From the NCBI GenBank assembly GCA_030141605.1, contig JAQGDQ010000014.1, forward strand, positions 1,139,001 through 1,199,000: a stretch of 60,000 nucleotides of DNA, read 5' to 3'. Positions 50,711 to 60,000 of the stretch are shown in pieces. Numbering within the stretch: position 1 is the first letter of the stretch; each line of letters begins with the position of its first letter. Below the pieces are notes generated by a model. The model had not been told where the DNA came from, searched no databases, and worked only from the letters and a program-made list of their open reading frames with translations. The stretch is from Tubiluchus corallicola. Its lineage: Eukaryota; Priapulida; Priapulimorpha; Priapulimorphida; Tubiluchidae. The position numbers and the translations under genes are program-made.

Positions 50711-52218
50711 GTTTCAAATGTCAGTAGTTTTAATTACATGTACATAAAAGTTACAAAAAATATGCTAAATTTGATTACCTCCTTGCTTGACATAATTTCT
50801 GACCGTATGTGATGTGTAATCCTGTGAGTCAGCTGAAAACTTCTGATACAGTAGCGTTTCTGTGTGTTTTACCGCATACGATGTGTATTCTTGAAAATGC
50901 TGCTGCGCTAGAGATGCCACTGATGTCATTCGAAAACTAAAACGGCTAGTTTCTGCTGCACAAAACTTTTCGTCGATTTTTAAATATGTTATCAGCTGTC
51001 TAAAGTGTATTAGACGACCAATCATATTTTGCCTTCAGCGCTGCTTTAATGATCCATTTGTTTCTTGTTAATTCAGGTTTTTTGTACATTTTAGGCTTTA
51101 AAAAATTTAGCAATTGCAAAACTAGAAAGACTTTGAGTATAATTACTTGTAGAAAGCTATCTACCACCTGCACTTTTAACTTATTTGCACATATTTGTAT
51201 ACATGTATTCTGCACTTTTAACTGTAGTTTTATTGTTTATACATTGCCGATATGTTTTACGATGTTTTAATGGACATATAAGTCTTTATCTTCTGTTCAT
51301 AGATGCATTATAAATAAATAAATTAACACATAATAAATAAATAAAGGAATAAAGAAGCAAAATAAAGATATAATGATTCACACTACAGAATATGCATAGA
51401 AAAAATTGCTGCGTAATACTAATGGAAAGCAACGGTTCCGCCGATCAAAGTTTCAAAAATTAAATGTTGCTTGATAGAAGCAAATCTGAGATTGAGAAAA
51501 CTGTTTGCTTCAAAACACTGCACACGAAGAAAAATACGAAACGAAAGCAGAAATAGCTGAAAACAGCCATTTAGCATTTCACTAATTTCATTATTACATT
51601 TAGTTGCGCATGGTCGTGTGTTTGCTAGCGCCGCTTCGCCACCACCTACCGGAATAATCCAGCACTATAGCCTTACTTTATATGCATAACCTAATGACTA
51701 ATTATTGCTTTGAAAACACCGTCGATTACGGTAAGTAACTTGTGTTAATGATTACAAAAACTAAGACAAAACTGATTTTATGGTCTAACCTACCTTAACG
51801 ACCCGTAAATGTTATAATTACGAAGATCAATTGGTTGAAAATTCATCACAAACCACTAAATCCACTTCACACAAAAAACAGAGATTTTCTGCGATAACCA
51901 GTTTCGTTACTTTCTAGATCAATAATTCGCCATCAGCCGGTAAAATGGTTTATTTTTAGTGCGCCGTTAGGTAGAGGTTACATTCTGAGCTGAAAAGTGT
52001 TGAGATTTTTTTAGTTAGAAAGGAAGTATCCTGGATTTCTGGATGTAGTACGTGCGAAGACATCAAAATTCTGGCGGGTCATTAATCCTCATACGTGACT
52101 ATATAATACTGAATACGGGCAAGTCGCGTTTGGTAAGGGCGTTACGCGATGGAAGACACTTTCTCCAATAAAATGTAGATGATCTATAAAAATATGTGTT
52201 ATGTGCCTGTATAATATA
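50711..52218. other. noncoding flank of the transposase remnant
   Basis: A 22-bp motif, ACCGTATGTGATGTGTAATC and its close variant, occurs at 50803 and 50872, 69 bp apart; it could be a subterminal repeat of the same element. Confidence 0.4.
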
Positions 52219-52353
52219 TATGGATGGATGGATGGATGGATGAAAACAAAGAAAGAAAGATTGATGGATGGATGGATGGATGGATGGATGGATGGATGGA
52301 TGGATGGATGGATGGATGGATGGATGGATGGATGGATGGGTGATTGGATGGAT
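52219..52353 (+). repeat. ATGG tetranucleotide array
   Basis: Two blocks of GGAT/ATGG units (52219-52241 and 52263-52353) separated by a GAAA-like patch. Confidence 0.95.
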
Positions 52354-52369
52354 GTTCGTACTTTAAAAA

Positions 52370-53450
52370 AATACCGAACCGTAATTCCGTACCTGTAAAA
52401 TTTAATCGTATCGTACTAGTGTGATAAAATATCGCACCGTAATTCGGTACCAAGTGCATGTAGGATCTATTATGAGAGCAATAAAAATTTATTACAAACT
52501 CGATTAACTTATCAATTTCATACTATTTATGTACTGGTTCATGCCATTTAGTTTGAAATTCCATACCATTTATTGTAGGCTACAAAAGTTACACAATGAT
52601 GCACAAGATATAAATTTAGTTTGAACTATTTTTCACTTAATTAATGTGGCAGACACGATGAGTTAGGCCTATTAATTAGTTTTCTGTGGTTGTCTTAACA
52701 TCCGTGCTCAATTGTGACAAACTCTTATTGTTAATTCAAATTTAGTATTTTGTCTAAAACATCTGTAACTATAATCATAATTAATACTAGAAGTTATACG
52801 TAGCTTTTATAGAAAAAAGTAGAACGAACTTCAACTCAAGGAACTATCTAGAATAATCTGCTTTAAACTAGATCTGCAGGCAACATTCTTATATACATAA
52901 AAATACACAGCCTATTAAATGCTGTGGCTACGCAGGTTAATAAGGCCAGTACGTCTCAAATTCCTTTTGTCATCAAAGCAAACATTTAACTCAGGTGATA
53001 TGCGGATAATAAACCATTGCTGCTTTGCATAGGTGTTCTAAACGTTCCTTATTAAGGACGTACATTTTGAAACGTTCTTGTTTCAAAAGAAACTGCATAA
53101 CTTGAGATGATACAACACGTCAACAGTCAGAAATAGCAATTAAAACCTCGTTGTTACATAAATATGTATCAAACATAGGAAACAAAATGCCCAACGTAAT
53201 TTACGAGAAATGACAACTGGCGCTTCTAAAGAACTTGCCGCTTTGGCCCCCAAACAAACTAATTTTGTAATATAGCTGTTTTGTAATTTTTGTAATTTGT
53301 TTGAGCGTGCTCTGCGTTAATTAGGGGAGAACAATAAGTCCACTCATGAGCATAACATGTCGTCGCCCTGAGTTGCTTACTACTGAAACAGCTACAAGAA
53401 GCTGACTAAAATGGTACGGAAAAGGTACGAAAAAATACCGTAATTCCGTA
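52370..53450. mobile_element. possible non-autonomous element bounded by ACCGTAATTCCGTAC motifs
   Basis: AACCGTAATTCCGTAC near 52380 and TACCGTAATTCCGTAC near 53437 mark two similar GTAC-rich, partly palindromic patches about 1.06 kb apart; a third diverged copy (CACCGTAATTCGGTACC) lies near 52437. Both outer patches touch ATGG repeats. The interior is plain AT-rich DNA. Ends of a hAT-like element are one reading, but no clean terminal repeat or target duplication can be drawn. Confidence 0.3.
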
Positions 53451-53584
53451 CTGTACCGCCAGCCTTGATGCATGGATGGATGAATGAATGTACGTAGGTA
53501 AATAGGCAGACTGACTGACAGACAGACAGACTTACAAATAAATGGACAGACAAACAGTAGTAAGGTAAGTATGCCTGTATACGA

Positions 53585-53585
53585 G

Positions 53586-53619
<34 letters not shown>

Positions 53620-53935
53620 TGTATGTATGTATGTATGTATGTATGTATGTATGTATGTATGTATGTATGTATGTATGTATGTATGTATGTATGTATGTAT
53701 GTATGTATGTATGTATGTATGTATGTGTGTATGTATGTATGTGTGTATGTATGTATGTATGTATGTATGTATGTGTGTATGTATGTATGTATGTATGTAT
53801 GTATGTATGTATGTATGTATGTATGTATGTATGTATGTATGTATGTATGTATGTATGTATGTATGTATGTATGTATGTATGTATGTATGTATGTATGTAT
53901 GTATGTATGTATGTGTGTATGTATGTATGGGAGTA
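53585..53935 (+). repeat. 350-bp GTAT tetranucleotide array
   Basis: Nearly pure GTAT units with four single GTGT variants (near 53725, 53742, 53774 and 53914). All frames stay open because the 12-bp period contains no stop on either strand, which explains the MYVC and HTYI pseudo-frames. Short GACA/CAGA and AGGC arrays flank it. Confidence 0.97.
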
Positions 53936-55923
53936 TGGTTGTATTTATGTAGGCAGTACAGTCGGTAGGCAGGTAGGCAGATCAGCTGGCAGACAGACAG
54001 ACAGATTTTAATACAAAGTTGAAGTGTAGCCCAACTGATGGAATAGCGTGGCAGGTGTGTCAGCAACTCTGCCCAGGGGGTTATCATTGTACTTTATCAA
54101 AAGTGAGATGGCTGGGGAAAGGTGAGTATCAATGAAACAAACAGAACTTGTTTTCCGGTCATGAACCTATCTATTTATTCATTTATTTACATGATTTACT
54201 TTTTCCTTTAGGTTCGGTAATTCAACGCAAAGCACCAAACAAGCAGCGTCAGCCATATAAAATGGAATTTCGAGATCACATTGGCCATTTAAGATATTCT
54301 TGAAGTTACAAATAAAATAGTACTGGATCAATTTCGTGACTGGATTATTGTTGGAATATCATAAAATTCATTGTTTATATAAAACGTTAAAATTAACTGC
54401 GGGATCTATTATAAGCATATTCAGACTCAGAGTTACTTTCACGGCATATTTTCAGACGGAGTTATGAGGATGCAGAAAGCAAAACGCCCGAGCCTCTTTT
54501 TGACACCATCATCGTTATCGTCGTCAACATCGTCATCATCGCGTTCGACTTTTCAACGTCATTTTCATCAGCCTCCTCATCATCATCATTCTTTCTAAAC
54601 CGGCGGTAAACCATTCTTCCAATGCAAACCTAAAGTCCATGACCTGATGAACGTGTTCTGGTAATTGCAACAGATTGGCGCTAACAACCAAGTCACAGTG
54701 AGAATGCACGAGAGAAGTACAATGAACAAACATACAAACTTGGTTGTTCTACTGTCCAAAACGTAATATTTCTTTATGACGTTTAGGTGATGATCATTTC
54801 CCCTATAACGAAAATTTCGTGTTAGCGAAATTAGTTATGTACACGTACATGTTTACTATTTTTTAACACCAGGTCCTAGTATCACAAAGCTGTCACTAAG
54901 TTAACGAAATCCGTTATTATAAGTTTAGTGACTGCAATAACGACGTCGTTAACTTAGTGAAAGCTTTGTAAAACTTGCTAGAGGGGCTGTTTAAAATTAC
55001 AATGGTGTTAAAGAATTGTAATTGTGTGAGTTTTTGCGATACAGTGTTGATCATTAAACTGCACTTCTGTAACAAGCATTTTACTTTGTATGTTCTAGGT
55101 ATCACTATATGGCCGTTGTCATCTCCAGTGTAGGAGCATGAAACATCAACCATATAGTTATAAAGGGCCTTATAGGCTAAGGCTAAGTAGACTAATTACG
55201 CAATTTAACAGGAAATAATATTAAGAGCAAGCTAGTCTGTACAACAAACAAAGACTACACAAACTAGACAGATCTGCACAGAATAATTACTTATATTAGC
55301 TGAAACTAAAATAAAATGATCAACATGGAAGCTAAGTACAAACAGATTGACAAGGATGAATTAAGGTATAGCGGTTATATTAAACAGGTTATAATTAATG
55401 TAATAATTACATTATTAGAATATAATTTTAGGAGAACAGAGCTGCTTTGCACATCAAGAGAGAGTTGTTGGTATACATAAATAAACTTTGTTTTACTAGA
55501 AGATTTCAGTTATTTGTAGCTCTGCAGCTGTAGCTTATTTAAATTAGCCATTTACCCACATGTACAAATTTAGCCAAAAATATTAGAATGTGGAGGACTT
55601 CCTAGTTTCTTTTTACTTTTAAGTGTCTGGAGGTTTTTCCATGGTAGGCAGCTCTGCTACATTGAAATTTCTAGACGATGTTAGACTGTAGGAATGCTAG
55701 TTCTAATTAATCTATGTAATTATTCTCTGTATCTCTTTTAGTTGATTATAGTTTTTGTTGTGTAGGTTTGTTTAATCTTAATGCTAGTTCCAGGAAATCG
55801 GCGTAAATAGTCTGTTTTTGTCTGTACAATAATTTGGAGGATGTCCAATATCAAATGAAGATCGCTACTGCCATGGAGTCGGAACATCTGTATAGTATTT
55901 AATGTTTTCATAACGTTGTTTTA
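53936..55923. other. noncoding
   Basis: CATCATC words near 54505-54590 and no supported exon. Confidence 0.5.
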
Positions 55924-56046
55924 AAAAATACTAGAGCACGATGATGATAATCTTTCTTCATTTGAAAATACTAAACCTTGATGATGACAAATCTTTTATC
56001 ATTCTCCAGTGATGAAAGACTATCATCATCATTCTCTGGTATTTTC
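55924..56046. repeat. three ~38-bp copies, the third inverted
   Basis: 55924-55962 and 55964-56003 are direct copies (AAAATACTA, then GATGATGA, then ATCTTT, then TCATT). 56011-56046 is the reverse complement of the same unit. Copies 2 and 3 can fold into a hairpin. The set lies just beyond the candidate polyA signal of the spectrin-like exon. Confidence 0.8.
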
Positions 56047-56058
56047 TTAGAAGACAAC

Positions 56059-56064
56059 TTTATT
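56059..56064 (-). promoter_or_regulatory. candidate polyadenylation signal
   Basis: AATAAA on the minus strand, 132 bases after the TAG that closes the spectrin-like reading frame. Its distance and orientation fit a short 3' UTR. An isolated hexamer is common in AT-rich DNA, so support comes only from its position. Confidence 0.4.
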
Positions 56065-56195
56065 AAAACATTAAAAAGCTTAAAAAACAAATACTAGAGA
56101 AATTAATTTAAAAAACTGTCGTGATCACAGCCATCACATGTCCTGTCTAGTACAGGGGACCATAAGTGATTAACGAAAACAGAATTGCAAAATGT

Positions 56196-57230
56196 CTACC
56201 TTTTATTTGCTGCTGTTTTTTCATCAACTCCACGGAAAATTGAATCCCAAACTTTTTGACATTTTGCTTTGTTTCTATACATATGGTTTTCCAATAAACT
56301 GAAATATTGAAAAATATCCTTTTTCAGTTCGTTGGTATAATGTTGGCCGTTGCTAAGAGAGTCTACCCGTCTCTTTTCAGTAACGTCCTCCTCAGTTTGT
56401 TTTGGATGTCTGACTGAAACATCTAAAAGAGGCGCTACCTCGTACGGTAAAGAAGTGGTGGTCTGCAAATCTTGTTTACCATCGTCGTGTGGCGATGAAA
56501 AGCCCCTTACCCTTTCTCCGACATCCTCTGGTCCACACTGAAAACTTCCCAAGGGATGATCACCTGACCCGCTATTGACGTTCATTTCTTTCACTAAAGT
56601 CTTTTCAGCTTCTACTGCCCACTCTCTTGATTGTACGTCAATCTTACTAAAATCTGTTGAGGTTGATAATTTTATAGACGAGACAATTTCCTGCTGATGT
56701 TGTTCTACTTTCAGTGTTTCTGTATATGGTTGGACGAGCGGTAAGATATCAGTCTGTGCGCCAATGATCAACGTTTTTCTAATTTTTTCAGATGTTAACT
56801 TTTCATGTCTTGATGTAATGTCACTGACGTTAAATATGCCTCTGCCAACAAAATTCTCCGTTTCGCCATCCCTACGAATCTTTCTTTTGTCTTTCGGATC
56901 TTCTTCTTCTTCTTCTTTTCCCATATTTGTCATTGCTAACTGTTTTTCAGTTGTCTCCCTTGATCTGTCCTCTTCATTTTCTCGGTCAACTTCACTATCC
57001 TTTCCTTTACAGGTTTGTTCATATTGTTTACTGGTTAGCTCCACACTCTCCTTCAGATAACTTTCTAATTCTGCTACCAATTCACTACACTTTTGCCATA
57101 GACCATCCAGGTCATTTTTGGCTTCACGTTGTATTTGTGCAATGTTACTTGGCCCCGTGGAAAAATCATTTTCATCTATAGCAAGCCTATAAAACTTTTT
57201 ATCCAGTTTAACCAACTCCTCCAACACATC
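56196..57230 (-). CDS. probable coding exon: spectrin-repeat-like coiled coil followed by a charged disordered segment
   Basis: The open frame runs 57317-56196 (373 codons), but the likely exon begins at Asp 30, directly after a TTTTTGCAG acceptor ending at 57231; the 29 codons before it look intronic. From the exon start come a heptad-like stretch (DVLEELVKLDKKFYRL) and a segment patterned like a spectrin-repeat helix: QREAKNDLDGLWQKCSELVA, then ELESYLKESVELTSKQYEQ. After that come about 240 residues of charged, low-hydrophobicity sequence with a KEEEEEDPKDKRK patch, then a short helical end (KKDIFQYFSLLENHMYRNKA and KCQKVWDSIFRGVDE). The frame ends at TAG (56198-56196), with AATAAA on the same strand at 56064-56059, so a terminal exon is likely; a weak donor (AAAAG/GTAGAC) overlapping the stop is the alternative. 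Codon use is not repeat-driven, and this is by far the longest non-repeat frame. The parent protein is unrecognised; a spectrin, nesprin or dystonin-like scaffold is only a suggestion. Confidence 0.6.
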   Translation of the reverse strand, partial: DVLEELVKLDKKFYRLAIDENDFSTGPSNIAQIQREAKNDLDGLWQKCSELVAELESYLKESVELTSKQYEQTCKGKDSEVDRENEEDRSRETTEKQLAMTNMGKEEEEEDPKDKRKIRRDGETENFVGRGIFNVSDITSRHEKLTSEKIRKTLIIGAQTDILPLVQPYTETLKVEQHQQEIVSSIKLSTSTDFSKIDVQSREWAVEAEKTLVKEMNVNSGSGDHPLGSFQCGPEDVGERVRGFSSPHDDGKQDLQTTTSLPYEVAPLLDVSVRHPKQTEEDVTEKRRVDSLSNGQHYTNELKKDIFQYFSLLENHMYRNKAKCQKVWDSIFRGVDEKTAANKR

Positions 57231-58334
57231 CTGCAAAAACATCATTTCCTGTACTGCAAAGTTGTAGACTACGGCTATTAATTTATAAATTTTGTTCATT
57301 TCAAAATTTAATTGCAAAAATGGATGTTTAGCTCAGTCCTAGGTTCTTTTTAAGTTTTTTAGCCAGTTTCGACTTTAATGAGTCTAGTAAGATATGAGTT
57401 CAAATCCCGATTAATATTTAGCTCGCAGCTTTTATAATCGCTTCTTTAACCAACGAGCCGTTAAACTTTGTACTAAGTAATTAGGCCTATTTAATTTACA
57501 ACAGTTATCGTCGACATTTCTATACGTTTCTTTTTTTCGTTTCTTTTTTCATGTCTGTTGTTTTTTAGTATGACAATAATTAATAACTATCGACTCTTAA
57601 AGGTGATAAAAATAATCTGCTGTAATACTCTCTGTAGCAAGATTATTAATGACAGAATGGATTTTTAAAAAAACTGAATATGTACAAAGGTGTAGTAAAT
57701 GAATGTTTTATGCACATCGAGGCGTAAAGTAGAGCAAAATCGTGTAAGCAAAGTAAATAGCTATGGAGGCCTGAGGCCCTGGCTTCTAAAACATTGCTTA
57801 TAATCAATAATACAACAGGCTAAAATAGGTCTGTATTCAATTAGCAATTAAAATGCATAATTCATCTCTATAACTGTTCGTATCTACATCAAAAATTTTA
57901 ACCGAATTGCAATTAATATTACAGATAAAATCCAAAATTAGATTTCAAAACATGACTGACAAAAGAGTATGAACTAGAAAAGCTAAAAGTAATAAAAGCA
58001 GTTTTCAGTGGTAATATAATATAATATGTTGAAAAACTGCATTTTATGATGATAAAAACTTGCACGTTGCATTTTACCAGCATATCTCACAATACTTCAA
58101 CTGAAAGAAGAAAGGTTGTATTTAACGTGCAGCCTAGAGGGAAAACATCCAGTTATTGACTCAGCAGTCATTACAAACTGGATAGTGGAGACATCTGTTA
58201 GGGAAAATCAAACAGATAGCCTACATCCACCTAGTTATAAGTTCATGTACTTGTCTAGCTTCTTTACCAAGTTTGTGCGATGAGAGTACTAGGTTATAAA
58301 TCGCACTTATTTTGAGTTTTGCTCTTTAGCTCAT

Positions 58335-58377
<43 letters not shown>

Positions 58378-58413
58378 CTCTCTCTCTCTCTCTCCCTCTC
58401 TCTTTCTGTTTTT

Positions 58414-58461
<48 letters not shown>

Positions 58462-60000
58462 CTCCCCCTCCCTCTTCTTTCTATTGAACTGAAGTACAAA
58501 TATCCAAAGTCTGTACACCATCAAAAATTAAAGACAACTTAAAGCATTGAAATCAGCAGCTGCGAAAAATAAAACAACCACTAAGATACATATTCGTTCT
58601 AACAATAAATATTGATATGTTAAGTAAAATTCAGTTAAAAAATTATTTCATCAGATTATAAATACAAGTTAGCAAAAAATTATTAAAACTGAGATTGAAA
58701 CGTTTTTATAGCCGTTACAATACTTAATAAAGTTTAATGTTTTTGTAAATTTTTCACTTATATTGTGCCTAAGGAAACAATTTTTTCTTAATTAAATTTA
58801 CTATATGGAACTACTATCATTGGAGTATATTGGTACTATAAATTAATAATAATTAAATATTGATAAATTAATCTGGTTTAAAAGAGTAATTGGCCAACTT
58901 TTTCTCAGGGAGTAGACATCCAATAAGAAAACGTCGACTTCGATTTTGTCAGTTCACTTCATTGTTTAACGTTTTGTTCGACATTCATTTTCAATTTGAA
59001 AGGTCGACCTTTTTCTGGAATTAACAACTCGGCTGATTAACATCTCTGAGTCTTCCCGCTGTGCTAAAAATATATTTTGCTAAAATTCCACACTGAAAAG
59101 TATACACACTTTTATTTGTATGCTGGGACATGCACTGTCCAGCTATGCAATACTATAAATATATCTTTCTATTTTTGAATTAAAGCCACAACAATAATTA
59201 AAACTCTGCCAGATAGACTCCTTTGTTTCTATCTAGATAAACTCTAGATAGACTTTTGCTGATATGGTATAAAATACAGTACTAATTTGAAGTTTCCGTA
59301 GGGACACCTTAAGACAGTGCATGTGTCATTACGCTGACGTGATTAAAGTTATTATTTGCAAATTTGCTAAAAAATTGCTACTCATATTTGGTAGTACTAT
59401 TTGAAAATCACTGTTTATGACATTGAATTTGCTATGCATCCGAGATCATTGTAAATATTCTTACAGCTGTATGCATATAATTATAATTGATCATTGTTAC
59501 AGTGTTTTCATACTAATGTTTTTCTTCTTTGGTTCATGGTTTTAGCAAAATGCGACAAGGCTAATCTTATTTTTGCTAATCTGCGTGTTTTACCCTTTAT
59601 TATATATAGGACATTTTTCAAAGTGTATGATTAAACATTATATAGGTATTAATGAATAACTACGTTACAGGGGCAAATGAAACGTATAGTTTATAATAAA
59701 TAATATTCTTCTACAATGTCTGATTTTTCTTGTATTATAAATTTAAAACACATTATTTATTAAAAACCTAAAACATTTCAGTTGCCTTTGCAATCTTTGT
59801 CAATTGGAATCTGTAATTAGTACAGTGCGTTAAATTCTAATCTAATAAAGTAATAATGCAATATTCACACAGTTCTTACAGAAGCATATGCAGTTCTCAG
59901 AAATAAAATGACGCAAAACATATTTTCCCATTTGTTTGTTTACCAATATAAAAACAATTAAATTTGGTACATTGAATATAATAAAAACAACGTTAGAGAG
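57231..60000. other. probable intron upstream of the spectrin-like exon, then AT-rich DNA
   Basis: It begins with the acceptor of the spectrin-like exon. The CT array lies at 58.3 kb. No upstream exon was recognised before the window ends. Confidence 0.45.
58333..58458 (+). repeat. CT dinucleotide array, interrupted
   Basis: Three CT blocks separated by ATT and by a T-rich interruption near 58405-58420. The SLSL and RERE frames here are artefacts. Confidence 0.95.

Noticed and set aside
53571-54087. Long MYVC and HTYI frames on both strands
   Set aside because: GTAT units leave all frames open on both strands, so frame length is no evidence of coding.
57325-57410. tRNA-like A box (TTAGCTCAGTC) and B box (GTTCAAATCCCG)
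   Set aside because: The boxes are about 70 bases apart and no cloverleaf closes around them.

Overview
This is AT-rich, gene-poor animal nuclear DNA, about two-thirds A+T by eye. The evidence is a spliced homeobox-era type developmental-regulator exon, very long di-, tri-, tetra- and pentanucleotide arrays, decayed tRNA-like SINE heads and a broken DNA-transposon gene. There are no operons, ribosome binding sites or dense ORFs. The style (long GTAT, GATT, ATGG, CTA/CCA and GT arrays, and an NPAS3/trachealess gene with introns over 6 kb) suits a marine invertebrate such as a mollusc or another lophotrochozoan, but the species cannot be settled from the sequence.

Only one exon is identified with confidence: a 239-bp minus-strand exon at 6632-6870 encoding the whole bHLH DNA-binding and dimerisation domain of an NPAS1/NPAS3/trachealess-type bHLH-PAS factor. 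The PAS exons should lie to the left of base 1 and the first exon(s) to the right of the bHLH exon, so 1-6631 and much of the sequence to its right are most simply read as introns of this gene. A second probable coding exon, also minus strand, lies at 56196-57230. It starts with a spectrin-repeat-like coiled coil, then runs into a long charged, disordered segment, and probably ends at a stop codon 132 bases before an AATAAA signal.

Mobile DNA is represented by a degraded transposase pseudogene (49881-50710, plus strand, several stops and frameshifts), an 841-bp element with imperfect inverted ends (45411-46251), possible non-LTR retroelement 3' tails (near 12.3 kb and 42.6 kb), and three tRNA-like SINE or pseudo-tRNA heads (13706-13776, 36645-36710, 48457-48529). 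Two minisatellites stand out: a ~35-bp unit array with a 212-bp higher-order period (16291-17058) and three 65-bp copies (47747-47943).

The most striking pattern is in the simple repeats. Neighbouring blocks of many arrays differ by exactly one transition, in order. At 49716-49825 GATAA passes to GATGA, GGTGA and GGCGA. At 8852-8973 the trinucleotide blocks run ATA, ATG, ACG, ACA and back to ATA. Similar steps occur in the arrays near 1.2, 6.4, 26.5, 28, 33 and 44 kb. The long open frames in these arrays (poly-Leu, HTHT, MYVC and similar) are frame-open repeats, not genes. I found no CRISPR array, rRNA, intact tRNA or self-contained new system.
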